Of a DNA stretch of 64,000 nucleotides, positions 12,518 through 23,310 are shown in pieces. A program made the translations under genes and the position numbers. Source of the stretch: Tomocerus qinae (taxonomy: Eukaryota > Arthropoda > Collembola > Entomobryomorpha > Tomoceridae); assembly GCA_020055645.1 (NCBI GenBank), contig CM034546.1, positions 62,744,001-62,808,000 of the forward strand, in the 5' to 3' direction. Each line of letters begins with the position of its first letter. Position 1 is the stretch's first letter. Under the pieces are notes generated by a model. It did no database searches and was not told where the DNA came from. It worked only from the letters and a program-made list of their open reading frames with translations.

Positions 12518-13008
12518 GGCTATCGTATAGAGACAATAGCCCTCAACCAGCTCAGGAGAAAACGAAATGAAATGAAAAGATGGAATTAAATTTTAAGGTT
12601 CGCAGTACGGTATTGGTTTGTAAAAATCTACGGCTAGTTTTATTTACACCAAAGCAAACCACATTCACTCATCAACATTTACACATACTAAATACAATCT
12701 TCTGTAAGGCCGAATGTTGGTCAAATGCTATCACAGCATAAGACTGCCAGACTCTCCAGTCAGCTTGAAGTGTTCAGCTCTCCAGCGGAACCAAGAATGA
12801 TCACAGAGCACCAGAGACAATTCAATTACATCAAACAAAATGCCTGAGACATTGGAAATCATATCGATTATCTTTATCTAACAAATTATAATTAGCTAAG
12901 CTTAAGAAACGTAAAGATATGGGAAAAGGTAGGAGTTAGTTTAGCTGCTGTCCATTGGAATGCGAAGTTCATTAGATTGCATGACAATTAGGAGTCAGAC
13001 TGTCGAGG

Positions 13009-14474
13009 TCATCTTATCACTTCTTTAATTTGTTTGGTGCCACGGGTCTTACAATCTACGTTTTCATTTACAACAATAACGACATTTTCTGCTCGGCGTA
13101 GCAGAGATTTGAATTCAACCTTTTCAAAATCTCTTTCGTTGTAACCTTCTAAAATCAGTTTGTATAAATTTAACCGATGATTGGGAGAAATTTCTTCCGT
13201 CAAATTGATTTTACTTAATTTCATCTCTTTCAATGAATGGGGAAGAATATTGAGATTAAACTTGAATAAATTATTTAACAATCGTTCCATTATTAACGAG
13301 TGTAGAGATGATGATATATGATCCAAAGAATTGCGATTTTCAGAGCTCGGGTTGGTTTCATCTTCACATTTCAATTCCACTCCATCTAAATGAAGTTTCT
13401 TTAGTGCAAAGGGAATTTTACCAATCATCATAAAATATCTAATGTCTATATCGTTCCATTCCAATTCGTCTACATTTAAGGAAGATAAGTCAATCGTTTC
13501 TACATCTTTCCCTTCATCATCAACAAGCTTAACATCACCAAGATAGAGTTTCCTACATCTTTTAGACATATTATGACTATTAACGTCACTTTTATTGGGG
13601 GTTGACTTCCTACAAAGAACTATTGTCCTTACAATTTCAATTACTTCAATGAAGTCTAAACCAAACAGGTCAATTGGAAGGCCTTTACATTTCAATATCC
13701 TTAAATATTTGAGGTTATTATATAACATCAAAAATCGATTTATACTAATCAGTTTATCATTTTTTGTATCTCGAAATGAGCCATAACTAATATCGATTTC
13801 CTCTGTTTTGGATGGGTTATCCTCTGTATTCATGTTCCTAATCACTGCCCTGGCTAAAATTACAGAATTATTATCTTCGACTTCTAGGTGAGAATTATCT
13901 AAATTCTCAACACAATAGCTACAATTACAATGTCCATCGCTGGCGCCAATAAGAAGTATACAAGAATCTATGTTTACTTTGAGGAAAGAGTTAAATTGAA
14001 AGGGGCAGACGTTTATAAACATATTTGTAAATTTCAAAGATTGTAAATTTTTGTCAAATTTAATGACCCGGTTGGACTTGAATAATTTAATTAAATATAC
14101 GTCCAAATTACTTATTGATTTCCAAATGCACACGTCTTTTCCACTAAAGAAACTGTAATAGTCAATTTGCTGAAGATCAAATTCTTTGAAGCTGCTAATA
14201 ATTCTGACCAATTCAAATTGTTTTAAATTAGGCATGTCTATTTTATATAATTTACCCCAAAACCTAACTTTTGATAGGGAAACGTTAACCAAATTGGAAC
14301 ATGAAAGAACAGATGCATGCAGATAAGGCAAGAAGATGGTCATTCTCTCCAAGGTAAGACTCTTGAGTGATTCTGGATTAAGAAAGCGAGTTTTGAAAAC
14401 GTCATCAACATGAGATTTACAAGTGTATTCTCCATTCTCAAATAATGAGGTTTTTTGAAAGTCATATTCGTCTA
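13009..14474 (-). CDS. Irregular leucine-rich-repeat exon of the NLR-like gene
   Basis: The exon starts after a TTTTCAG acceptor (two nucleotides complete the first codon) and is open for 488 codons to TGA. It contains irregular leucine-rich units such as SLKSLTLERM, NLKQFEL, NLKYLRILKCKGLP, ALKKLHLDGVEL and SLKEMKLSKINL, spaced by 25-60 residues, like F-box/LRR or NLR sensor domains. A Cys cluster HCNCSYC lies in the middle. The preceding intron is 14475 to about 14592 (GTAGTA donor), but the exon before it joins in a frame different from the main ORF there. An independent F-box/LRR-type gene is the alternative reading, but no F-box is seen. Confidence 0.65.
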
Positions 14475-14619
14475 CTGAAAATCAGAAAATAAAGATTTCG
14501 AGTATAATGTATTGTTTTATAACTAATTTAGAACATTTTTTCTGTCAGAAACATCCAATGACACCTACAAATATTTTAAAATTAAGTACTACCTGCATTC
14601 AGTTGTAAATTTGCGTCTT

Positions 14620-15273
14620 TTAATTTATCTGAAGCACCAGTTTCCCTTTGAATAATGTGGTAGAGGTGGGGTGGGATGAAGTATTTGAAAGACTAAGAAG
14701 TATTTCTTTTGCGTTTACATTGCATTGCACTGTCAATGTTTGTAAAGTGTTACAGATCAGTTCAGACCGGGAAGGATTTTCCTTGAATTCTTCATTTTCA
14801 ATGCGAAAAATATATTTTCGTGATAGCAAAAATAATTCGGCCAGTGTAACTAAATGGGAACTTAATACAGTTTCTACTTGAGAAATGAATTTAACGGAAA
14901 CTTCTGTCAACTTGGTAAAGAAATTTAACCATGTTGAAAAGTCTAAAGAGCAATCCTCGCATCTGTACGTATTTAAAGCATCTACAAATTCTTTACTAAT
15001 TAACAGACAGTTTTTCTCATCCGAAATGATGAGTCCCAAATGAAGCATTATTAAAATTTGGTTGTAGTTAAACTTTTGCATTGTAGCAATGTTTTCAAAG
15101 TGGTGTCCACAATACTTATAGAATCGAAATAAATCATCCGCACTTTGTCGATTGAGATAAATACAATGTTTTATGATTAGTCTTTTGGGAATGGTTTCGC
15201 TTAACTTTTTAAATGGAATTCGATTTCGTTGTTTTCGTTCAATATCCAGGAATTGCCTATTTCCCCAATCCAT
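14620..15273 (-). pseudogene. Helical middle segment of the NLR-like gene in a shifted frame
   Basis: 217 codons open on the minus strand, protein-like in composition, overlapping the end of the NB-ARC frame by 73 nt and offset by +2 (or -1). It contains alternating helical stretches (FRFYKYCGHHFENI, LIMLHLGLIISDEKNCLLI, LNTYRCEDCSLDFSTWLNFF). A TGA lies directly upstream of its ATG, so a single-base indel between 15201 and 15273 is the simplest way to join it to the NB-ARC ORF; no intron of usable size fits. The far end closes at TAA 14620, 27 nt before a good donor (GCAG|GTAGTA) whose phase needs another frame. Confidence 0.55.
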
Positions 15274-16803
15274 TCACAAGTATTCTCGTCTATCACATCC
15301 AGTTCATCAGCAAGAGACCGCAAGATGTTGATTGACTTATTTTTCTGGCCAGTCTTTTCTAAACAAACTGCGTGATTATACTTCGATATCAAATATTCTT
15401 GCCGAGAATCAACTTTTGTAAACGTTTGATGAATTATTAACGCAAGATCTGCTGCTTCAACGAATCTTCTTTCTTTGAGTAAATCTTCCAATTTCACTTG
15501 GTCAACTAACTGACTTTTTAAAGATTGAAATTCTCGTCTCAGGTTTTCATGCTTTTCGGCGAAAAAGAAGGGGATCAATTTGTAATTAATTTCTCCCTCA
15601 GACAATAATATCTTTCTTAGGATTTCCTTTTCAGTTTCCTTTCCATTGTGTCGTATCACTTGCTGCAATAGACGATGAATACTGACACAAGCTGACTCTC
15701 TTTTCTTCATTCCTTTTTTGATTTTCTTTTCTTTGGTGACCAAAGAAAACTTTTCAAGCAAAGATATTGCTTTATTTACTCGTGCGTTAGACAGGTTTTC
15801 AACTTTCCGGAGAAAAGATAATTCAACGTTATCAGGTTGGATGTAACCAAATGTAATTAGAATGTTGTAAGCATTTTTCCCCCCATTTCCATTTTTTATT
15901 TGGTTTAATGATATTTTCATTGTTTTGTTAATTGTGCGTTCGTAGTCATCAAACTCTTCATGTAATAACTCTTCATCGTCATCGACTATTTGTTCAATGT
16001 AGTCTGCAATGGTTATCCCGTGGTTCTTTAATGCCGCCACAGAAATTTGAAGAGCCAACGGAAGATTGCCGAGCAATTTACAAAGACATCCAATCTGTGA
16101 ATCCCTAATATTTGACACATCTTCAAGGGCATTTTTCATAAACTGTAAACTTTCCTCGTCACTAAAAACATTCAAACAAAATTTGTTGATCTTCCCATAA
16201 CCATTACCTGCTCCCCATTCTTGATTCCTTGATGTGATTATGGAATGGAGATTAACGTTGTTTTCAGGGTTGGGCAGAACATCGCGAATCCCTTCATTGC
16301 CGATGTAGCATTCTGCATTATCGTATACAATTAAACACTTTAGCTGTCGAAGTTTTGCAAAGCTCCTTCGAGCCAATTCTTTTAGATTTAGTTCTGATCT
16401 ATGTTCGACATTTAAATCCCTGGCTAACGATTGGAAGGATTTAATAAGACTTCCTTCACCACAATCAATCCAAATAATATGATCATATTCATTTTGGTAG
16501 TGATTGGCAAAAGACTTAGCGATGGATGTTTTCCCTATTCCGCCCAATCCAGAAACGACTATTTTGTCTTTCGTGATCCCCGTCGTCGTTTCCTGGGTAA
16601 TTACTGTCGTGTTACTCTCTTGTAACATTGAGTACAATTTTGTAATCACTAAGTGGCCATCAAGTTTTCTTTCGTAGAATGAAGTGATCAAATATTTCCT
16701 CTCTGGCCACCACTTTCCATCCAAGGTTAAATTTCTCTGACAAATTTTATCCTTTCCACCTTCCAACGATTGTGAATGTAATAATCTTATTCGCTTTGAT
16801 GGC
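15201..16803 (-). CDS. NB-ARC (STAND NTPase) domain of the NLR-like gene
   Basis: The open frame runs from 16829, but its first nine residues come from the hAT insert and target duplication; host sequence begins at 16803. With numbering from that ATG: P-loop GLGGIGKT at 94-101, Walker B CLIVYDN at 165-171, a sensor-like SIITSRNQEW at 196-205, a GLPL-like LGNLPLAL at 253-260, and a winged-helix/MHD-like VSIHRLLQQVIRH near 390. These follow the NB-ARC order. After about residue 440 there is a TPR-like pair (EAADLALIIHQTF; SKYNHAVCLEKTGQ and NKSINILRSLADEL). The NTPase core has no missing key residue, so this half of the locus looks recently functional. Confidence 0.85.
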
Positions 16804-16811
16804 CCTGGTTC

Positions 16812-17392
16812 CAGTGTACAAAATAACATTTACCACTTACCAGTGGTAAGTGGTTTTTAATGGTATTTAACGTTAAATACCACTACCTAAAAAGTAGTGG
16901 TAAGTGGTATAAATGGTAAAAAATAGTTTCATTTAAATTTCGTGTTTGAATTTTGAATAAATTTCGGTGCCAAAGTATGAAATAGCTTAGCAGATGATCA
17001 TTGTTGTCACAAATTGATAAGTGTTCATCAATCAGAGTAGGATTCAACCAATGGGGGCGCTAACAACCCTTGCCGATTGAAAAATTAATTGCAATTAAAT
17101 TAGCATCAATTTTAAATGGGCGATACCAAATACAATCTTTCTTTCTTCATTCTTTTATAACTTTTGGCGCACAATCAAATATATAGGATTAATTTAATTG
17201 ATTAAGGGGCTAATTGGAAATATTTCATACAAAATAAAGTTTTAAAACTTATATTTTAGGAATTCTGTACTCAGCTGTCTAATCAATCGCTAGAATTTAC
17301 CATTTTTACCATTAAATGCATTTTTACCATTAAGTGCATTTTTACCACTGTGATGGTAAAAAAGGCTAAAAAGTGGTAAATTTTGTACACTG
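16812..17392. mobile_element. Non-autonomous hAT element inside the CARD/NB-ARC exon
   Basis: 581 bp. Terminal inverted repeats CAGTGTACAAAAT (left) and ATTTTGTACACTG (right); the target duplication CCTGGTTC occurs at 16804-16811 and 17393-17400. An 8-bp duplication and CAGTG ends are typical of hAT. Subterminal regions hold many TTTACCA / TGGTAA motifs, possible transposase-binding repeats, a perfect 22-bp palindrome around TATTTAACGTTAAATA (about 16861-16882), and a hairpin ACCACTTACC..GGTAAGTGGT. No transposase is encoded. Confidence 0.9.
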
Positions 17393-17831
17393 CCTGGTTC
17401 ATTGTCGTCGCGTTCAGAAGTTTTCAGAGTTTTGACAATCTGGTCAGCTATATGACTGTTTGCTGTTTTGCGAAGAATTTCCAAGAAAATGTTCATTACG
17501 CCATCTCCTTTTTGCTTTAATATTTTAACAAGTTCAAAGCTTTTTTCCTGTGGTGTGGGCTTGTTCATCTGCAAAATACATTACCCAATCATTCACAACT
17601 ATTAAAGGTAGGTACAAATATTATAATATTGTCTGTTATAATAATGTTTGTAATAAAAAACGATATCATTTTATACAATGTGTTATAAAACATAAGAAGT
17701 GAAACACTTACGATAGTGTCGGATTCATTTTGAGAGATTATATCGTTTGCAAATAATGCCATCACTACAGAAAAAATATCGCATAGATTTTTCGATATGA
17801 ACTCTAGATTTCTGTGAAGTATGTTTTCCAT
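17393..17831 (-). CDS. CARD domain exons of the NLR-like gene
   Basis: Exon 17712-17831 (40 codons, ATG at 17831, GTAAGT donor, phase 0) encodes MENILHRNLEFISKNLCDIF and ends NESDTI. The next exon starts at 17568 after a TTTTGCAG acceptor (MNKPTPQEKSFELVKILKQK) and continues with FLEILRKTANSHIADQIVKTL. Together this is the six-helix CARD layout: an N-terminal R-xx-L-xx-L helix, a bipartite middle with an E-x-I, an A/F-xx-LL-xx-L helix with a following G, and a final F-xx-L-xxT...L pair. The exon is cut at 17393 by a hAT insert; the ORF that continues into the insert to 17290 encodes repeats of NGKN/ALNGKNAFNGK that come from the transposon. Confidence 0.75.
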
Positions 17832-18640
17832 TCTAGCAAAAGAATCAGTATGGAGTGAAAGAATCCCAGACTAAAAACAAATCAATTTTTAAACTGTTTA
17901 AAAAATTGCACTGGCTGTGGTTGGATCTAAGGAAATGAAATGTGTGGTGGTGACAAAATTGCTGAACTTTTTTGAGGGTGACATTTTTTAAGACATAGAA
18001 TACTTGGGGATAACATTGTTGTTGTCAACATTTTAGAAAATTAAATTATTTTAACAATTAAAGAACGTTTACCCTCTTGGCACCACGATGTGTTCAGTTT
18101 CAACCAGTTTCGATTTCGTAACTTCATTAAAACTTCTAAAACAAAAATGTTGGTTATAATGCGTAAGACTACTAAACATAGAATAGAATAATAACATAAT
18201 ATTGTTTATTTTTTTCTCGAGCAGAATGTTGAGCTCGAGATTATTAGTTTCTTGGAATGTTCAAGTATAAACTGTGGGCTGTGGGTTGACTGATAAATAA
18301 AAATAAATGTAAAGCTGGTTTCGATAACTTCGACTTGGCAAAGTAAGTGAATATTTATTACCATTAAATTTTAGTCAATGAATTGCAAGAAAACTAATAC
18401 ACTTGCCATGTATTAGATTTATCTATCTTTGGCAAACGAAATGATACGTATAACTACCAGGGAGTAGTCAGAAAAAAATTGGAGGGGGACTAAGCAACGA
18501 GAGAAAATAATTTTTAGCCTCGTCGATGGGCAGAACATTAATACCGCATCCCTCCCCCGGTAGGAAATAAAATTTGTTATATTTTTTATTAAAGCATGTG
18601 CTACATAATATTTAGGGGTATCGTGGCCGTGACCATTTAT
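17832..18640. other. 5' flank of the NLR-like gene
   Basis: No further exon is supported. A stretch at about 18080-18140 (containing caccacgatgtgttcagttt) could hold a 5' UTR exon, but I cannot show it. Confidence 0.4.
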
Positions 18641-19700
18641 CACCAGAGGTCCCAGTCTATAAATTAGCAGCCTCATCTGAAGGAGTTGATAGAGTCTATT
18701 ATCACATTTTCAGCCCTTTATTAACCAAATGTTTTCCACATTTCGATTACGTTCCTTTTCAATCACATTTGGCTAAATGTTATGTATTACTGATACCGGA
18801 AATTATGTTTATCATAAAATAATTTGTATGAGAATAAAACTTAACCAAGAATGCTATAATATAATAAATATATACAAGTTCTTTGCTTTTATTTATATTC
18901 CGATGTTAAGTCATTTACAAAATTAACATTTAATAGCTCCTATAATAAATACAGATATAAATGTAAAGGATAATGACAAACACCAACTAATGAAATTATC
19001 TTTTATTGCTACGATGATTATTTCTCTATAATATGTATTTACTTGTCTCATTGTACTTTTAAATTAATATACGCATACCAAATAACTGCAAAACCTTTGA
19101 GGATATAAACCATGTGTTCGTATATACTTATAGGGTTTTTAGACCTAACAATTTACATAATACTTAATAAACGCACAGCTACTTACATGCAAATATATTT
19201 GGGACATTTATAAAAAATAATTGAATAATTCATGTAAGCTTCTCAATCTTTTGAATGACAAAGAAGGAAGATATACGAACGAGTACGCACAAATTCACAA
19301 TGAACTCATTGAGTTGCACTTGTAGTAGTTATACTAAGTGGAACAATTCTCGAGAAAAAATGACACATCAAGAGCTTGAAGCTATTGTGCGACTGGGACT
19401 GTATAAAATTTACATACAATGATAAGGCCTTTATCGCAATTAATATAAATAATGTAATATCATAAACAAAGTTCTATACTCATACATATTCTATGTAAGA
19501 TAATTCTGACTACCACTGACTGCACTAGCTGGATATACACATGCACGTAAACTTGATATTATGCTGCATGTTGGGTAAAATATAGCTACACCTGTGCATT
19601 GGATTAGTTTATATCACTAACTGTCAGCAAAATATAACCATTAGTGGTTTTGTGCATGACTACAGTCAATAACATAATCCCAATAATAAATATAATATTA
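18641..19700 (-). pseudogene. Relic of a TTC38 gene (exon 2 start, intron 1 and 5' flank)
   Basis: On the minus strand about 18650-18715 matches the start of TTC38 exon 2 (CAACTCCTTC(A/G)GA(T/C)GAGGCTGCTAA and the adjoining TTAATAAAGG acceptor region) but with stops and indels. The sequence beyond, 18720-19210, matches TTC38 intron 1 with the Helitron and MITE removed, and 19215-19700 matches the TTC38 5' flank (for example ATATGTATTT(A/G)CTTGTC and GTAAGATAATTCTG(A/T)CTACCAC). The first coding exon is deleted at about 19230. Exons 3 and 4 are absent. It dates the duplication before the TE insertions into the live gene. Confidence 0.72.
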
Positions 19701-20440
19701 TAAGCTATCAAATAGAAAATAATGTTACAAATAAATAATGCATCCATGATCCACAAATACAATAAATAATATTTATGATAATAACTACGTTAACTTTAAG
19801 TATGACTATCGGGTTCATTGGGGGTCACATAAAAGAGACTTGAAACAGGTATACAAGGAGAAAGGAATGACTTCCAACCATTTTCTGAGAATTTTTGACC
19901 TTTTCATAGTTTCTTCACGCTTCTAAAGATAAATCCGTAAAACTATTTTTTTCTCTATAATATAGGAATGGTATGGTGATTAATCAAACCCACCACCTAA
20001 TTACTTAAAAACACACTGAAACACATCCCTTATTGTTTGTCCTAACAAGGTGACAGAGTCCAGTATAAAAGACCAGAGTATTTAGCCTCAGCGCCTTCAT
20101 AAGCAAGTTTACCTTTGTCAGGAATACTCCGAAGACAACCTTAAGACAAAAATAAAGTTAAAACAACTAATTAATATAAGCTCAAATAATTTTGAATTAA
20201 TTTATGCCAGATAGTGATAGTACATTCGTTGGAAATTAATTTGGAGTATTTACTTACGCAAATAAATGCAAACGTTCTTCTAGATCAGATAGAAAAACTT
20301 TCATCGTTTGCGTACTAATCCTGATCATTTAGTGCATTATTGTGTGTGTCATATAGAAAAGTCTTTACTACTTTTGGAAAGGAATTTAACGCATAAATAG
20401 TGAGTTGTAAAGGAATTATATAGTGCAGTGCTTATTTTAA
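19701..20440. other. Intergenic region with a candidate promoter
   Basis: Little structure apart from TATAAAA at 20064-20070, listed separately. Confidence 0.4.
20064..20070 (+). promoter_or_regulatory. Candidate TATA box upstream of family B copy 1
   Basis: TATAAAA followed about 26 nt downstream by a TCAG initiator-like site. It precedes the plus-strand family B gene by about 0.8 kb. The array copies of the gene do not show the same TATA box, so the link is weak. Confidence 0.35.
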
Positions 20441-20906
20441 CTGATAAAGTTCCTTGTTCTCTTCACACAAAGACATATAGGTTCCTTAAAGTACGTGTTT
20501 CCCAACGCTTCGAAGTCACTCTCAAACCAAATTCGCTGGTAGACTGACGTTTACTAAAACATTCCTGAATACTTTTGTTTGACATTTCTTAAGGCTGTAA
20601 AAACAACTCCAAAATCTTCTCCTTGTTGGAAAGTAATTTAAAAATATCTCTTTCAAAGAAGGGGCCATTTTGATACTAATTTTCCATTTCTAACTTCCCG
20701 ATTTTTTCTAAGGTTTTCTTGTGTGTTGTAGCGAGAGTTGCGTCAAATTTTATTTCACTTAGATAAATTGGAAACAACCACCATTTAGCAGAGTTAAATT
20801 GCTTTCAAAAATATATTGAATCTATAGTTGATAGTAATTAGATTAGAGTTTTAGATTAAACTGTGACAACAGAAGCCCATCAACAGAAGAATGATACCGT
20901 TAAGAA

Positions 20907-21909
20907 ATGTCCCAGGAAGGTAATGTCTATGGATTTTATTTATTGACTTAAATGATTTGTTTTTGGTTGTTCCGAAGATAGGAAATGTCCTACCTTCAAT
21001 TATTTTTATACCCATTACTATACACAGTATTCTGTAAATGCCTTTCACTAAAAGGTGCAATAGAAAAAAGTGAAGTATCATGATCTAATTTCAAAAATCT
21101 TTTTATAAACTTTTCCCCAGAAATCTCAGGTTTCGACGGACGTCTCCCCCACCATATCGCCCGAAGTCGCGTCTTACCAAAAAGAGACGAGAGATAATAG
21201 AAGAATTCAAAAGAGCAAACCCTAAACCAATTCGAGGATCTAGTCAACTTTTCGGTTATGTGCTTCGGCATGATCCTAGGATTGATAGGAGCGATGTAGA
21301 CAGGTGGATTAAAGCGAATCCCTGGATTCGGGCAAAAGTTGAAATTAATGTTCAGGAAACATTCCGCAAACCTTCTCCAAGTCCATCGGTAAAGATTAAA
21401 TATTTTTCAGCTTTATCAGTCAAGACCAAGTGAAACAAAAGAAAACGAAACGATAAATATTGGATAGTTTAATTTAAAACGAAGTTGAACTTAATTAAAT
21501 GGCAGTCTCTCATCTAAGCCTCCATTCCACAGTTAAATAATAATTTTTGGTTTCTCAGGATTGCAGTCAACTTAAGCGTGTCGAATTTTGGAATCGTATC
21601 TTAAATTTGAAAAAGATTGATGGCGGGCTTCATTTCCTAGATGAAGATGTAGATATTAATTTTTTCTTAGGATACAAATTCTCCAACATGGAAATGAAAG
21701 CAGAATCCTCCGGTGACGTCAACGTCGACGAAGTCGTACGTAAAGTTCATTTATTGAATAAGGTAAATTAATAGTTAATAATATGATCATTTAATTAAGT
21801 TGGCATATAATATACTGACAATTATGAGTGATGGGTTTGAAATAAACAATTCTAATTATTATAGAGTAAAATAGCGAGAAGAAGTCAAACCAAACGAAAA
21901 CGACGTTGA
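20907..21909 (+). CDS. Family B copy 1: unrecognised basic-tailed protein
   Basis: Supported exons: 21121-21388 (89 codons plus one base), 21559-21762 (68 codons) and 21865-21909 (14 residues plus TGA). All have GT..AG borders and phases fit. A likely first exon with MSQE at 20907-20919 is conserved between copies, but its phase does not fit the next acceptor, so an exon is missing or the start is elsewhere. Conserved features: RTSPPPYRPK, then LTKKRREII, NPKPIRGS, DPRI(D/E)RSDVDRWI, VQETFRKPSPSP, FLDEDVDINFFLGYKFSN and a C-terminal RSQTKRKRR that looks like a nuclear localisation signal. I do not recognise the family. About 155 residues are seen. Copies on the minus strand at 49102-49888 and 56992-57776 share exon sizes exactly (268 nt for the first supported exon). 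Confidence 0.7.
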
Positions 21910-22610
21910 TGACCCTAAAACTTCTCAAGGGAAACTGGCCTCGGAGAATTTTCCAAATTTCGACCTGGCTTTCGTGTTATATTAACGGTATTTACTTAAA
22001 ATGACCTAGCTACTATATTTAATGAATTTATGATTTTGCCTATTAGTTTATATTACTTAGCGTAAGTAGTAATCTTTTTTGTTATTAATCATTAATCCAG
22101 CTTTAATATTATGTGTATTTGAAATTAGTTAATATCAATATCATTAATATTATAATGTATTGGTGATGAAATAATGGATTAGTTAACGATTTGTACAAAA
22201 GTTACAAGTAATTATCATTGTGTAGCTAGGTAATGAATTGTTTTTCGTGGCGACATGTAGGTACCTTTATCATGAGATATACATGTAAGCGATTTCTGAT
22301 TAGATATAGTTTGTAATAAAATTCTAATTACCATTATTATAGCGAATTTTGGAAATATGTTATTCATTAGCTATTACCGTATGATTGAGATGGGCTACTA
22401 CTTTGTTACACTAGATGTTATTTATGATGAATTATTTTGGTACTACAGTTATACAATTAGCATTCGGTGGCCTAGGTTTATGTTTACTATTACAGAATCA
22501 ATTGTGCCAATTTTTGTACCATGATACTACGGGATTAATTAAAGACTAGTTTTTATTAAAACAATTAAAAGCAATGAGATTATACATTTATTTTGGAGCA
22601 GAAGCCGCGT
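21910..22610 (+). other. Conserved 3' region of family B copy 1
   Basis: This non-coding stretch is a diverged match to the 3' flank of the minus-strand array copies (48240-48960, 56130-56870, 63190-63920), including ATTTTTGTACCATGATACTA with GGATTAATTAAAGA after it. Conservation across copies suggests a long 3' UTR or simply the duplicated block. Confidence 0.55.
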
Positions 22611-23310
22611 ATCTGCATCAACGAGTGAAATTTTTAATTACCAACAACATTTAAGGCTCTTTCATCTTCATAACATTTTTTAATGATGTTTAACCAGTAC
22701 GTATATAGAGAGGGGGAACTACGACTCTTTTTAGAATAAAAATTAATTTGGCTATTCGCGACACCTCAGAAATTGTTGACTGAGCAAAACAATGTCATTT
22801 CTTTTTGTAATATAAAAAAACACTTGATGAAAACTTATGTGGTTGGTTGTGCCAGTGTTTGGTGCATGTCATCTTTCAACTGCTCGTTTTACTTCCCGTT
22901 GTCATTATTTACAATTGCTAAACATCATTCACATGTTGTATTTTGAAATGTATTCAAATAAAAATGCAATTTCGTGATTAGTTTTGTCATAATGCTCTCC
23001 AAGCACATTTCATGAACACTAATTTCGAAAATTTTCAAAACAGTCTAGCTGTGAACAGAGTTTAGTCGTAGAAAGATAAAAAAGTATCGTTGAAACTTGC
23101 TGTAAACACTGCATACTCACATTCATATCACATGCTCTATAGTGTTTGTTTTGAGGCTTAGAAAAATTCAGAAGTTTTTGGTAAACTGGTTATTAATCTT
23201 TTTATATTCAGATAGATTAAAACTTTTTGCATCGAATAAGTTCCAATTGACTCCTAGTAGACTTTCCACAAATCGATTTAATTTTGAATCTCTGTCTGAA
23301 AGATCGACAG
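22611..23310. other. Upstream flank of the 23.3-kb gene
   Basis: No exon or repeat supported. Confidence 0.4.

Larger units (their letters stand above)
13009..17831 (-). pseudogene. CARD-NB-ARC-LRR NLR-like gene, split by a hAT element and frameshifted
   Basis: Whole-locus view of a minus-strand STAND NTPase gene. Parts in order: CARD in two exons (17712-17831 and 17393-17568), NB-ARC plus helical TPR-like segment (15201-16803), a helical segment in a second frame (14620-15273), and an irregular leucine-rich exon (13009-14474). If the hAT element at 16812-17392 and one copy of its 8-bp target duplication are ignored, the CARD exon runs in frame into the NB-ARC part (codon GG|G spans the junction). 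A clear frameshift follows within 15201-15273 and a possible second one near 14620-14700. Known relatives are Apaf-1/Dark (CARD-NB-ARC-WD40) and animal NLRs; no WD40 repeats are seen here, so it is closer to an NLR layout. Proteins of this class sense signals and oligomerise through the NTPase to recruit CARD partners. As it stands the gene is probably non-functional unless the insert is spliced out and the shifts are errors. Confidence 0.72.
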
